The position numbers were made by a program, and so were the translations under genes. 32,654 bases of DNA, taken from contig NZ_LSKU01000001.1 of assembly GCF_001561915.1 (NCBI RefSeq), positions 1,935,185 through 1,967,838 of the forward strand, in the 5' to 3' direction. This document shows, piece after piece, positions 1-8,131 of the stretch (the stretch's first letter is position 1; every line of letters begins with the position of its first letter). The DNA is from Tepidibacillus decaturensis (GTDB lineage: Bacteria > Bacillota > Bacilli > Tepidibacillales > Tepidibacillaceae). The notes under the pieces were generated by a model. That model made no database searches. It saw only the letters and a program-made list of their open reading frames with translations, and was not told where the DNA came from.

Positions 1-78
1 GGGTTACAGGGAAATGAAATTTTTATACAATATGTTCAAGAAGAAGTTGATCAGTTTGTAAAGAAGCTACAAAAATAA
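1..78 (+). CDS. 3' end of an unknown protein (partial)
   Basis: The frame is open from the first base and ends at TAA (76-78), giving 25 residues that finish in a charged helix-like tail (EEVDQFVKKLQK). The start lies outside the window and too little remains to name a family. The stop codon sits at the foot of a strong hairpin, which supports a real gene end. Confidence 0.5.
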   Translation, partial: GLQGNEIFIQYVQEEVDQFVKKLQK

Positions 79-108
79 CACTTCGATTTCTGCGAAGTGT
101 TATTTTTT
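77..108. terminator. Bidirectional intrinsic terminator
   Basis: A perfect 9-bp stem (77-85 with 93-101) with a 7-nt loop is followed by a T-run on the plus strand (103-108). On the minus strand the hairpin is followed by a run of five T (RC of 71-75). It can terminate the plus-strand gene ending at 78 and any minus-strand transcript arriving from the lipoprotein gene. Confidence 0.75.
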
Positions 109-300
109 CAATGATTCTTTTATAACTCTTTGATTACCTGAGTCGTCAAACAGGATAACTTTTACATTTTCACTATTTATGTTGTTTAATTCTTTCGTGG
201 GTATTACATAGTTTTTAACATGTGAAATAACACCACTATAAGCAGTGAAAAAGGAGAAAAAGCGATATCTTTCCTTTTTTATGTTATTAATTTTCTTTAT
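100..300 (-). pseudogene. Start-less ORF, possible gene remnant
   Basis: An open minus-strand frame of about 66 codons runs from just after a TGA at 301-303 to a TAA at 100-102 inside the terminator stem. The product has ordinary amino-acid composition, with stretches such as NSENVKVILFDDSGNQRVI. No ATG, GTG or TTG lies near its 5' end and no ribosome binding site precedes it. It directly follows the lipoprotein gene in another frame. It may be the 3' remnant of a degraded gene, or chance. I do not recognise a family. Confidence 0.25.
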
Positions 301-935
301 TCAACTAAAGTACCAATTGATTTAACAGTATTATCAACTTCTTCATTATACTTTTGAAGAAGAACCTTCATATCATTGGTAGAATATTTCTCTTCTAACT
401 TTGGAATTAATTTTTCCCAAATTAAATTCTTTTCATATAGATCTCTATCGTAACGATAATTTAAATTTTCAATAGATAGTCCTAATACATCGGCATAAGC
501 CTTCATCTGTTTTGGTACATCAACTGTATCAAGACTATCTTTAATATATTGATCAATTTCATTGTCTTTTAATTTTATACCATACTCTTTCGCAGCAATT
601 TCTTTCCAAGCTTTTTCTTTATTCATTTTCTCTTTGGACAATTGCAGAACTTGTTCTTGTGTTAGGTCAGTTTCATAGTTTAATTTTTCTTGAATGAGTG
701 TTCTAATCACCCATTTTTTTAATTTAGCATCTTTTATATCAAATTTTTCAGTTTCCAATAGAACCTCTTCATAAACGTGTTTATAATCATCATAGGTATA
801 GTTGTTTTGAATTTGCATTTGCTCTTCTTGACTCTTCATCTTGATCGGTATTTGTTTATCTGTATTCGATTGACAACCTGTACTTAAAGTAATAATAATT
901 ATGCTTATTAATGAGATTATTGCAAATTTCTTCAA
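297..935 (-). CDS. Predicted lipoprotein, SurA-N-like region
   Basis: A 212-residue protein starts at TTG (933-935), chosen because an AAAGGGGGG ribosome binding site lies just upstream; a longer ATG start at 977 has no such site. The N-terminus is a lipoprotein signal peptide (KKF, then a hydrophobic stretch, then LSTGC), so lipidation at that Cys and attachment to the outer face of the membrane are predicted. The mature part is highly charged and mostly helical. A segment around 'AAKEYGIKLKDNEIDQYI' resembles the N-terminal helices of SurA/PrsA-type chaperones, but no parvulin domain is visible. Its function is unknown. It is followed directly by the start-less ORF. Confidence 0.7.
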   Translation of the reverse strand: MKKFAIISLISIIIITLSTGCQSNTDKQIPIKMKSQEEQMQIQNNYTYDDYKHVYEEVLLETEKFDIKDAKLKKWVIRTLIQEKLNYETDLTQEQVLQLSKEKMNKEKAWKEIAAKEYGIKLKDNEIDQYIKDSLDTVDVPKQMKAYADVLGLSIENLNYRYDRDLYEKNLIWEKLIPKLEEKYSTNDMKVLLQKYNEEVDNTVKSIGTLVE

Positions 936-1078
936 TAGTTGTTCCCCCCTTTTTTTATCATTACTCAATTTTAGCACAGTAAATTTTTGATCTAATTCAA
1001 TCTGTGACTGAGTTTGACCAAAATAAATTTGTTTATTGACAGAAAAACGCCTTTTCAGAATTGGTAAAATGGAAGTAA

Positions 1079-1171
1079 CTCTTTCAAGGTCAGAATTTGT
1101 TTAGACTCCTTAATGGAAATCGAGCAGAATCCTACCCTGGAAAAGATGTGATTTATCTTTTCCTAATAAAA
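1079..1171 (+). pseudogene. Remnant of an IS4-like transposase N-terminus
   Basis: In this frame, right after a stop at 1076-1078, the translation reads FQGQNLFRLLNGNR, then PGKDVIYLFL. From memory this resembles the N-terminal region of a clostridial/bacillal IS4-like transposase group with a pattern like 'GK-x-hyd-(L)NG...GKDVVYRFLN'. Nothing transposase-like follows. A possible earlier scrap, FRIGKM, lies upstream in another frame (about 1053-1073). I therefore read it as a decayed fragment and not the 62-residue gene a TTG at 1097 would give. An HMM search is needed to confirm it. Confidence 0.4.
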
Positions 1172-1271
1172 CCCGTTATACCTAGAGACGTTTCTACTAC
1201 TGAGTCTAAAAAGAAGCAAGAGTATAATTACCCCAAAAACTACCTTTTTCATTTATCTGCACCTCAAGTGA

Positions 1272-1804
1272 TTATTTCTTATTAACATTGACATTGACTG
1301 CTTTCTCAGAAACTTTATGTATGTACTCTAATAATGTATTTAATTTGATATCAAATTTTTTCACGGACATAATGAATAAAAATGAATAGATTTTAAAGAT
1401 TTTGTAACCAATAATTGTTCCAATAAAATTCAATATAAGATCATTAACGTCAATACTTCTATATGGAAATCCTAAGAATAAAGAGATCAGTAGCTGCAGT
1501 CCTTCTATTATGATTCCAAACATGATTCCAAAGAAAATTAACTTTTTTCTATTGATGCTAATTATATATGATATTCCAAACCCAAAAGGAATTGATAATA
1601 AAATATTATAAAATACTTGCTTGCTTAATAAATAGTTAATTGAGTCAAAATTAAAAGGAATAATGTTAATACCTGTTGAAAAGGCCAACTCTTCCCTAAA
1701 AATTTCCACCATACTACCAGATATAGATATGGGAAATATTGTGTATTTAAGAACATATAATAAATAGATATAAAAAATAGATAAGAAAATAAGATAAACA
1801 TTAT
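1272..1804 (-). pseudogene. VanZ-family protein, 3' portion split off by IS256-family insertion
   Basis: This is the larger part of a VanZ-like membrane protein. Residues read from the in-frame ATG at 1712 show the family pattern: INIIPF, an SIPFGFG turn, IIIEGLQLL, and a DVNDLILNFIGTIIGY helix near the C-terminus. That ATG has no ribosome binding site. The same frame stays open upstream to 1804, encoding another transmembrane helix (YLIFLSIFYIYLLYVLKY). At 1805 it meets the target duplication of the IS. Joined to 3244-3331 it gives an uninterrupted 206-residue protein. VanZ proteins are small multi-pass membrane proteins, linked in one case to low-level teicoplanin resistance; the role here is unknown. 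The gene is probably inactivated. Confidence 0.85.
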
Positions 1805-1812
1805 CCTTTTTT
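1805..1812. repeat. Target-site duplication, left copy
   Basis: CCTTTTTT abuts the left end of the IS and matches CCTTTTTG at 3244-3251 in seven of eight positions. Eight to nine bp is the usual duplication length for IS256-family elements. The exact edge may be off by one base because of the T-run. Confidence 0.7.
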
Positions 1813-1837
1813 GGGTAGTGTCAAGAATTTTGTGTAA
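1813..1837 (+). repeat. IS left terminal inverted repeat
   Basis: The sequence begins GGGTAGTGTCAAG and ends in AATTTTGTGTAA, reading into the element. The end motif TTTTGTGTAA is shared with the right terminus. Confidence 0.7.
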
Positions 1838-1975
1838 TTCCGTGCTGGATATCCATCAGAATTTCCTGTATTATTTTTTTGCTTTATAAAAATAAATAGA
1901 TTGAATATTCAGGCGAGAATAGTTTAGTGTTAATAAAAATTGCTCATGTATTTTTAAAAAAAGTATTTGGGGGAG

Positions 1976-3145
1976 TTAGCCCTCATATCGTTGTTTAAAC
2001 ATAGTTTGTAATTGGTGGTGGGCTTCTGCGAAGCCACGTAATTTTCTTTTTGCCCATTCAGCATTTAAATTTTGGATCGTTAGATAAACAATTTTCTCTG
2101 CTGCTTTTATATCTGGAAGACTGTTCATTGGTCTTAGACGCTTACGAATATCTTTGTTTGTTCGCTCAATCCAATTTGTCGTATAAATTACACTTCGAAT
2201 AGAGGTTGGGTAGTTTAGAAATGTGAGTAATACAGATAAATCGTTATCCCACGATTGAACTTCTTTTGGATATCTTTTATTCCATTTCTCTCGAAATTGC
2301 TCAAATTGGTTGAGTGCTTCTTGCATCGTGTTCGAACGATATACTGTTTTAAGATCCTCAGCAATCTCTGCTTGGTCTTTTTTACGTGCATGGTTTAGGG
2401 TATTTCTCACCTTATGAACAACGCATCTTTGCACATCCGCTTTAGGATATACGGATTTGAAGGCTTCTTCTAAACCAGCAAGTCCATCAAATACGCCAAG
2501 AAGAACTTCTTTTAATCCGCGCTTATATAGGTCCTGGAGGATTTCTTGCCAGCCCAAAGAACTTTCGTTACCACCGACATAGAAACCAAGAACTTCCCGA
2601 AATCCGTCTTCGTTAACTCCAACAACTAGATAAATAACTTCTTTCGCAACTACGTCGCGGCGAACTTTAGTGTAAATACCATCTAGATATAAAACTGAGT
2701 ACCTTTTATTCAGTGTTCGTTTTTGCCACTGTTCAATGTCTTCGAGAACGATATTCGTAATATTACTAACGGTCGTTGGTGAGTAAGAAGAACCTAGGAT
2801 TTTCTCGATAAACTTACCAATTTCACGTGTGCTCATGCCACTTTGATACATCTTAATAATGGCATCTTCAAGCCATCCATCTCGGCGTTGATAGGGTTCG
2901 AAGACTTGAGTTTGAAATTCACCCATACGATCACGTGGAACTGTAAGGTTCTCAATACGACCATATCGAGTATCTAGTGATCGATGATAGTACCCATTTT
3001 TACTATCTTCAAGATCAGGTCTTTCGACCTTAAGAAAGTTGTTTATTTCTTCTTTCATGATGAGTTCAATTTTTTCTTTAATGAAGTCGCTTATAATATT
3101 TTCTAGTTGAATAGAGAGCTCGGAATTCGTTATACTAGATGACAT
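1976..3145 (-). CDS. IS256-family (mutator-type) transposase
   Basis: The protein is 389 residues from the ATG at 3145, preferred because a GAGGAG site lies 10 bp upstream; a TTG at 3181 would add 12 residues but lacks such a site. The DDE triad is visible: D155 in YLDGIY, D220 in GVFDGLAG, and E327 in TNWIERTNKDIRKR, with the family's C-x2-H pair (RCVVHKVRN) between the second D and E. An N-terminal helical region and a Y-x-R-R-D insert (KNGYYHRSL, RREDGW-like) precede the catalytic core. Length matches the family (about 390-400). No frameshift or stop is seen, so it should be active. Confidence 0.93.
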   Translation of the reverse strand: MSSSITNSELSIQLENIISDFIKEKIELIMKEEINNFLKVERPDLEDSKNGYYHRSLDTRYGRIENLTVPRDRMGEFQTQVFEPYQRRDGWLEDAIIKMYQSGMSTREIGKFIEKILGSSYSPTTVSNITNIVLEDIEQWQKRTLNKRYSVLYLDGIYTKVRRDVVAKEVIYLVVGVNEDGFREVLGFYVGGNESSLGWQEILQDLYKRGLKEVLLGVFDGLAGLEEAFKSVYPKADVQRCVVHKVRNTLNHARKKDQAEIAEDLKTVYRSNTMQEALNQFEQFREKWNKRYPKEVQSWDNDLSVLLTFLNYPTSIRSVIYTTNWIERTNKDIRKRLRPMNSLPDIKAAEKIVYLTIQNLNAEWAKRKLRGFAEAHHQLQTMFKQRYEG

Positions 3146-3219
3146 AGTAGGGTATCTCCTCACGTTATGGAATCTCGTCAATTCCGAGGATACCCTACTT
3201 TATTTATTTCGCCAAGAGC

Positions 3220-3243
3220 TTACACAAAATATTTTATATCATC
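3220..3243 (-). repeat. IS right terminal inverted repeat
   Basis: Read on the minus strand from 3243 it is GATGATATAAAATATTTTG followed by TGTAA. It matches the left terminus best over the inner ten bases. Confidence 0.6.
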
Positions 3244-3331
3244 CCTTTTTGAATTTAAACTTTAAAATAATAAATAATATCCCCAGAATTATAAAACCAG
3301 TAATTAATGTTAATATATCAAAATCCACCAT
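3239..3331 (-). pseudogene. VanZ-family protein, 5' portion (30 codons, truncated by the IS)
   Basis: An ATG at 3331 is preceded by a strong AAGGAGAGAG site and opens a frame MVDFDILTLITGFIILGILF..., a single transmembrane segment ending in a KFKFKK basic turn. The next codons (GGA TGA at 3239-3244) lie in the IS end, so the stop is supplied by the insertion. Removing the IS and one duplication copy makes AAA AAG GAT AAT GTT, which continues in the frame of the 3' portion at 1804. This gives the N-terminal helix expected of VanZ proteins. A 30-residue membrane peptide could still be made here. Confidence 0.85.
3244..3251. repeat. Target-site duplication, right copy
   Basis: CCTTTTTG flanks the right end of the IS. 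It differs from the left copy only at the last base. Confidence 0.7.
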
Positions 3332-3364
3332 TGATTTACTCTCTCCTTAGGTAAATAATACTAG

Positions 3365-3401
3365 ATAAAGTAACCTCAAAAATTTTTTGAGGCTACTTTA
3401 T
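3365..3401 (-). terminator. Long hairpin downstream of the 3424-3759 gene
   Basis: A nearly perfect inverted repeat of about 16 bp per arm with one mismatch (ATAAAGTA-A-CCTC ... GAGG-C-TACTTTAT) surrounds an A5/T6 centre. It lies between the stop at 3424 and the ribosome binding site of the split VanZ gene. It lacks a clean T-run after the stem, so the termination role is likely but not certain. Confidence 0.6.
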
Positions 3402-3423
3402 CATTAAACAAATATCGAAATAT

Positions 3424-3759
3424 TTATTCTGTACTAATTGTTCCAGATGCCGCTAAGTTCCAACCATCATCATTTACTTTATACGCAACTATATAGTATT
3501 CACCAGCTGCTTGTAAGCCAAAACTACCCGAAAAATTTGTTATTTTTCCGAGTTCAGAATCTGGTGTTACAGAAGTTACACCTACGTATCTATCTGACCC
3601 CCATACAGATTCATAGATATCGAAGTAAACCTTATAAGGGCTACCTACAGCGCCTCCGTCCTTCGATGTTGCCCATATTCCTCCATCTATTAACATATCT
3701 CCTTCGTCCATACTATGAAACTGACCATTATCTGCACCACTAACATATCTATAATTCAT
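3424..3759 (-). CDS. Hypothetical protein, probably a secreted protein that lost its signal peptide
   Basis: The ORF gives 111 residues from the ATG at 3759, which follows GGGAG with 6 nt spacing. The product is rich in Gly, aromatic and acidic residues (GADNGQFHSM, FDIYESVWGS, AGEYYIVAYKVNDDGWN), looks like an all-beta extracellular domain and has no Cys. Upstream in the same frame the translation reads IPVSANSDTWELTM, which looks like a signal-peptide cleavage site, but stop codons close this frame about 7 codons further up. A Met followed by a hydrophobic stretch (MKELSKIILILF) occurs near 3872 in another frame and ends at TAG. I infer a decayed export signal. No family recognised. Confidence 0.5.
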   Translation of the reverse strand: MNYRYVSGADNGQFHSMDEGDMLIDGGIWATSKDGGAVGSPYKVYFDIYESVWGSDRYVGVTSVTPDSELGKITNFSGSFGLQAAGEYYIVAYKVNDDGWNLAASGTISTE

Positions 3760-3957
3760 AGTCAACTCCCAAGTATCACTATTCGCAGATACAGGAATAT
3801 AAATCTATTATTTGTAAATTTAAGTAGTTTTTCCTAGAATAAAATTAAAATTATTTTGCTCAATTCTTTCATTGATAATGGTATAAGCGAGGCCTGTATG
3901 TAAATACTATATAAAGTATTGGCAAGGGTAAACGCATCAGATAAAGAGGCTAAGAAC

Positions 3958-4815
3958 ATGAAGTTTCAATCATATGACACATATTATCTAGGAGCACAAA
4001 GAACAAAATTATATCTTCGGTATTGGATCCCAGATCAACCTAAAGCGCTTGTTATTTTAGTTCATGGCGCTGGTGAACATTCTGGGGCATTCTCCCATGT
4101 TGCAATGAAAGCTTTACTAAACCAGATCGCTTTCATTGCACCTGATCTTCGAGGGTTTGGCCAGTCTGAAGGACCTCGCGGCCACGTTTCTCGTTTTACG
4201 GAATATCTAGAGGATTTAGATATCTTAATTAAATTAGTAAAAATTGATTTCCAAAAAACCCCTTTATTTTTATTAGGGCATAGTTTAGGTGGCCTTATTG
4301 CTATTCGTTATGTTCAAGAATATTCAAATCATATCAATGGAATCATCTTATCTTCACCTGCTATAGCTCTTAAGAAACCACTACCAAAATCAATAAACGT
4401 GCTTATTGAATTATTTTCTTGGTTAACCCCTGACTTAACAGTTAACCCATTTAGATGGTACATCCATCTGAAAAAAATTAGCTGGTTGGATCCCATATTA
4501 CCAAAGGGGTCTATGCAAATGTTAAATGACCCATTAGCAAACAAACTTTATACACCCCGTTGGCTTACGGAATTATTACATCATGGGAATCATGCAATGG
4601 TAAAAGTGGCTAATATCACACAACCAACATTTTGTTTATGTGGAAAAAAAGACCCTATCATCGATCCAAAGATGATAAAATCTTTTGTTGATGCCATTCC
4701 TTTGCAAGATAAGGCTTACGCGGAAATAATAGATGGCGGCCATTGCCCTTTATATGAACCATATCAAGATCAAGCGATTAATCTAATCTTTCGGTGGGTA
4801 GATCATTATTTATAA
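3958..4815 (+). CDS. Alpha/beta hydrolase, monoacylglycerol lipase / lysophospholipase-like
   Basis: The 285-residue product of the ATG at 3958 (AAAGAGG 8 nt upstream; a TTG at 3919 has no site) is an alpha/beta-hydrolase of the Hydrolase_4 (PldB/MGLL-like) type. The oxyanion region is VHGAGEHSGAF (about 36-46) and the nucleophile elbow GHSLGG puts Ser at 109. The acid is Asp232 in GKKDPIID and the base His262 in DGGHCPLYE. No signal peptide or membrane helix is present, so it acts in the cytosol, probably on acylglycerols, lysophospholipids or related esters. Its stop overlaps the end of convergent proC by 10 bp, so no terminator separates them. Confidence 0.85.
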   Translation: MKFQSYDTYYLGAQRTKLYLRYWIPDQPKALVILVHGAGEHSGAFSHVAMKALLNQIAFIAPDLRGFGQSEGPRGHVSRFTEYLEDLDILIKLVKIDFQKTPLFLLGHSLGGLIAIRYVQEYSNHINGIILSSPAIALKKPLPKSINVLIELFSWLTPDLTVNPFRWYIHLKKISWLDPILPKGSMQMLNDPLANKLYTPRWLTELLHHGNHAMVKVANITQPTFCLCGKKDPIIDPKMIKSFVDAIPLQDKAYAEIIDGGHCPLYEPYQDQAINLIFRWVDHYL

Positions 4816-5642
4816 AACTCGGAATAGATGGCTCCCAACTCCTTTGAGCGTTTTGTTGCTTGTTTAATCGCGCTTTTGATTGCTTCTTGAAAATGATATT
4901 CTTCTAAAATTTTTAATCCTGCCATCGTTGTTCCCCCGGGACTTGTTACCTTTTCCCTTAAAATTGTAGGGTCTATTTTGGTTTCCAATAACATATGACC
5001 AGCACCGATTAATGTTTGAATCAATAATTCCCTTGCTTTATGATGTTCAAATCCAAGTTCTACAGCCGCTTGTTCCATTGCCTCAATCATATAATAAAAA
5101 TAAGCTGGACCACTGCCAGATAATCCGGTAACGGCATCGAGTAGCTCTTCATCAACAATCGATACCGTTCCGATAGACTCTAAAACAGAGATCACAATTT
5201 TTAAATCTTCTTCCTTGGCATAGGTTCCTTTAGCTACCGCAGTCGCAGACATACCAATCATCGCCGAGGTATTTGGCATGGCACGAATGACAGGCCCATG
5301 ATGTTGAAGTAAATCACTAATGTAATCTGTCGTTACACCTGCTACAACTGACAGGACTAACTGTTTTTGATGAGTTGCCTCACGAATGTTAAGCAAAGAC
5401 TCTGCAATATCCTTTGGTTTGACAGCCAAAATCAATATATCGGCTTCACTAATCGATTGTTGTTTGTTAGCAGAAGAAATTACTCCATACTTCTTAGTTA
5501 GTTGAAAAAGTCGTTGCTGATTTTCTCTATTTAAAATCGTTATGTTTTCAAGAGGTATCAATTTCTTTTGGGCTAGACCGGCGATCATTGCTTCAGTCAC
5601 TGAACCTGCACCAATAAAACAGATTTTTTTATCTTCAAACAT
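4806..5642 (-). CDS. proC: Pyrroline-5-carboxylate reductase
   Basis: This 278-residue protein catalyses the last step of proline synthesis, NAD(P)H-dependent reduction of pyrroline-5-carboxylate. The Rossmann motif is FIGAGSVTEAM (9-19). RAMPN (120-124), SGSGPAY (175-181) and VTSPGGTT (232-239) are the family's conserved substrate/dimer-domain motifs. It is third in proBAC: the AGGAGG site overlaps the proA TAG stop and the start lies 11 nt downstream. Control is expected from the T-box upstream of proB. Length is normal. Confidence 0.95.
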   Translation of the reverse strand: MFEDKKICFIGAGSVTEAMIAGLAQKKLIPLENITILNRENQQRLFQLTKKYGVISSANKQQSISEADILILAVKPKDIAESLLNIREATHQKQLVLSVVAGVTTDYISDLLQHHGPVIRAMPNTSAMIGMSATAVAKGTYAKEEDLKIVISVLESIGTVSIVDEELLDAVTGLSGSGPAYFYYMIEAMEQAAVELGFEHHKARELLIQTLIGAGHMLLETKIDPTILREKVTSPGGTTMAGLKILEEYHFQEAIKSAIKQATKRSKELGAIYSEFYK

Positions 5643-5653
5643 TTTCTTGCCTC

Positions 5654-6898
5654 CTAACGAATTTGACCATCACCATAAACGATATATTTATAAGAGGTTA
5701 AAGCCTTTAATCCCATTGGTCCTCTTGCATGTAGTTTTTGTGTACTAATTCCTATTTCAGCCCCAAACCCAAATTCAAACCCATCTGTAAAACGGGTTGA
5801 TGCATTGTGATATACGGCAGCAGCATCCACCATTTGTAGGAATCGCTCAGCAGTTTCTGTGTTATTGGTCACGATCGTTTCCGAATGTTTTGTGCCATAT
5901 CGATTGATATGAGCTATTGCTTCTTCAACATCATTTACGACTTTGACCGCCATAATGTAATCTAGATATTCTGTTTCCCAATCTTCCTCCGTTGCCTTTT
6001 TGATTTCAGGTACAATGCTTAGGGATGTTTCACATCCCCTAAGTTCCACATTCTTTGCTTTTAATTCGGCAAGCAGCTCTACCAGATATTTTTTAGCCCA
6101 ATCTTTTTGAACCAATAATGTCTCTGCAGCATTACAAACCGATGGCCTTTGCGTTTTGGCATTCACAGTGATTCGTTTTGCCATTTCTAAATCCGCATCT
6201 TTATCAATGTAGACATGAACATTACCGGCACCTGTTTCAATCACCGGAACGGAAGCATTTTGGACAACAGTTTTAATCAATTGCGCTCCCCCACGTGGAA
6301 TCAATACATCAAGATATTCATTTAGCTTTAACATCTGGTCTACTGTCTCCCTATTGGTATCTTCGATCAGTTGTATAGCTTCCATTGGTATACCGGTTTG
6401 CTTAAGCCCTTCATGAATGATTTTTAGAATCGCTTGATTTGAATGGATGACAGATGAACTCCCCCGAAGAAGAACAGCATTTCCTGTTTTTAAACATAAT
6501 CCTGCTGCATCTACGGTTACGTTGGGACGAGCCTCATAGATCATGCCTATCACTCCCAAAGGAACTGTAACTTTTGTAATTTGTAACCCATTGGGTCGTT
6601 CCCAAGATTCTATTTGTTCTCCAATTGGATCAGGAATCTCCACTAATAATCGAAGACCCTCTGCCATTTCATGAATGCGTTTTTCATTCAGGATCATCCG
6701 ATCAAGCAATGCCTGACTTACATCTGCACTTCTTGCCTCCTCAATATCCCTTTTATTTTCATGAATCAGATATTCAGATTGTTTTTCTAATTGATCAGCA
6801 ATCACCAGTAATGCTTGGTTCTTTGTTGCTGTTGAAAGAATACCTAATGATTGAACAATCTCTTTTGCCTTTTTTGCTTTTATCATCAATTCATTCAT
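5654..6898 (-). CDS. proA: Gamma-glutamyl phosphate reductase (glutamate-5-semialdehyde dehydrogenase)
   Basis: The 414-residue protein reduces gamma-glutamyl phosphate to glutamate semialdehyde, the second step of proline synthesis. The aldehyde-dehydrogenase-fold catalytic Cys is C255 in [19 protein letters not shown] (121-128) and LLRGSSS (143-149) are conserved NADPH/substrate loops. The start at 6898 is fixed by AGGAGG 9 nt upstream and by an ATGA overlap with the proB stop (6895-6898), typical of translational coupling. A longer frame to 6940 would run into proB and is rejected. Confidence 0.95.
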   Translation of the reverse strand: MNELMIKAKKAKEIVQSLGILSTATKNQALLVIADQLEKQSEYLIHENKRDIEEARSADVSQALLDRMILNEKRIHEMAEGLRLLVEIPDPIGEQIESWERPNGLQITKVTVPLGVIGMIYEARPNVTVDAAGLCLKTGNAVLLRGSSSVIHSNQAILKIIHEGLKQTGIPMEAIQLIEDTNRETVDQMLKLNEYLDVLIPRGGAQLIKTVVQNASVPVIETGAGNVHVYIDKDADLEMAKRITVNAKTQRPSVCNAAETLLVQKDWAKKYLVELLAELKAKNVELRGCETSLSIVPEIKKATEEDWETEYLDYIMAVKVVNDVEEAIAHINRYGTKHSETIVTNNTETAERFLQMVDAAAVYHNASTRFTDGFEFGFGAEIGISTQKLHARGPMGLKALTSYKYIVYGDGQIR

Positions 6899-8040
6899 TT
6901 TGTTACAACCTCCTGAATCTTTTCTTGTAAAGCAACCCAATCATCACGGTGAATCACTTCAATCCGCTCGATATCCAAATGATTTTTAGCATATTCTGTA
7001 GAATTCCCTTGAACTTCCTTTAATTGTGCCGATGAGTAATTGATCAGTCCTTTACCTAGCAAATGGCCATCTATGGAGTAAACCTCCACAACTTCACCAG
7101 GTAAAAAATTCCCATCAACATATGTCACACCTGCAGGAAGTAAACTTTTCCCGCCGTGAATAAGAGCAAAAGCAGCTCCTTCATCAATGATGATTTGGCC
7201 ATTGGTATCAGAATGAAAAGCAATCCATTGTTTTTTTGACTTTAATGTACTTAACAATGAATGGCCAAAATAGGTACCTTTTCCTTTTCCTTCCAAAATA
7301 TCGGTCAACGTTTCTTTTCCATTCCCAGTTCCTATAAAAACATGAACTCCTAAAGATAAAGCTAATTTTGTCGCTAAGATTTTTGATTTCATTCCCCCTG
7401 TTCCAACTGAAGAACCTGAGGCGGTTGCTAGTGCTTCTATTTCAGGTGTAATTTCATCAACCTGTTTAAACTTTTTCGCATGAGGATGAACACGCGGATC
7501 GGAATCATAAAGCCCGTCCGCATCTGTCAAAATCACTAATGTATCTGCATGAATCAAACCAGCTACAAGAGCAGATAACATATCATTATCTCCAAATGTC
7601 AATTCATCAATTGCGACGGTATCATTTTCATTGATAATTGGAATTATGCCTCGCTTTAGTAAAACAGATAAAGTATTATAGACATTGTTATATTGCTGTC
7701 GTTTAGAAAAATCGATACGGGTAATTAATATTTGTGCTACTGCAAGGCCATATTTACTAAATGCATCATTATATGCTTGTATCAATAGTCCTTGCCCAAC
7801 CGCTGCCGCTGCTTGCTTCCCTTCGATGGTTGCAGGACGGCTAGGATAACCTAGTAAAGTAAAACCTGTTGCAACAGCACCTGATGAGACAAGTAGGACT
7901 TCATGCCCTTGTTTTCGTAATGCAACTATTGCTTTTACGTGTTTATTTAATTTATCCTGTGAAAGTCCACCATGACTATTCGTCAAGGAACTGCTCCCTA
8001 TCTTAACAACTACTCTTTGTTTTTTGATATTACCATTCAT
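6895..8040 (-). CDS. proB: Glutamate 5-kinase
   Basis: The 381-residue protein phosphorylates glutamate with ATP and is the committed, usually proline-inhibited step. An amino-acid-kinase domain (about 8-265) shows [26 protein letters not shown] and GTGGMKSK motifs; the C-terminal about 100 residues form a PUA domain. The start at 8040 has AGGAGG ten nt upstream. The frame is open further up to 8148, but that runs through the T-box terminator and is not translated. It is the first gene of proBAC. Confidence 0.95.
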   Translation of the reverse strand: MNGNIKKQRVVVKIGSSSLTNSHGGLSQDKLNKHVKAIVALRKQGHEVLLVSSGAVATGFTLLGYPSRPATIEGKQAAAAVGQGLLIQAYNDAFSKYGLAVAQILITRIDFSKRQQYNNVYNTLSVLLKRGIIPIINENDTVAIDELTFGDNDMLSALVAGLIHADTLVILTDADGLYDSDPRVHPHAKKFKQVDEITPEIEALATASGSSVGTGGMKSKILATKLALSLGVHVFIGTGNGKETLTDILEGKGKGTYFGHSLLSTLKSKKQWIAFHSDTNGQIIIDEGAAFALIHGGKSLLPAGVTYVDGNFLPGEVVEVYSIDGHLLGKGLINYSSAQLKEVQGNSTEYAKNHLDIERIEVIHRDDWVALQEKIQEVVTK

Positions 8041-8085
8041 TGTTGTAAATCCTCCTGATACTATATTCATGGTCTCATGCCAATT

Positions 8086-8131
8086 GAAAAAAAATAACTC
8101 TTTCATCCTATTAAATAAGGACGAAAGAGTT
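8086..8131 (-). terminator. T-box-controlled intrinsic terminator
   Basis: The stem AACTCTTTCGTCCT pairs with AGGATGAAAGAGTT on the minus strand with one mismatch and is followed by a T-rich tract (RC of 8086-8094). It is the expression platform of the proline T-box. Confidence 0.9.

Larger units (their letters stand above)
1813..3243 (-). mobile_element. IS256-family insertion sequence
   Basis: An element of about 1.43 kb encodes one intact mutator-type transposase on the minus strand. Imperfect terminal inverted repeats share TTTTGTGTAA (left 1813-1837, right 3220-3243) and are flanked by a near-perfect 8-bp duplication. About 160 bp between the left repeat and the transposase stop contain no other gene. 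The element interrupts a VanZ-like gene, whose reading frame is restored when it is removed. One mismatch in the duplication and the weak right repeat suggest the insertion is not brand new. Boundaries are good to about 2 bp. Confidence 0.88.

Noticed and set aside
1097-1285. A 62-residue plus-strand ORF starting at TTG
   Set aside because: There is no ribosome binding site, its 5' third looks like a transposase scrap, and the rest has no sense and runs into the end of the VanZ gene.
3438-3743. A 101-residue plus-strand ORF opposite the 3424-3759 gene
   Set aside because: The composition is low-complexity (His/Leu/Tyr-rich) and typical of an antisense shadow; no ribosome binding site precedes it.
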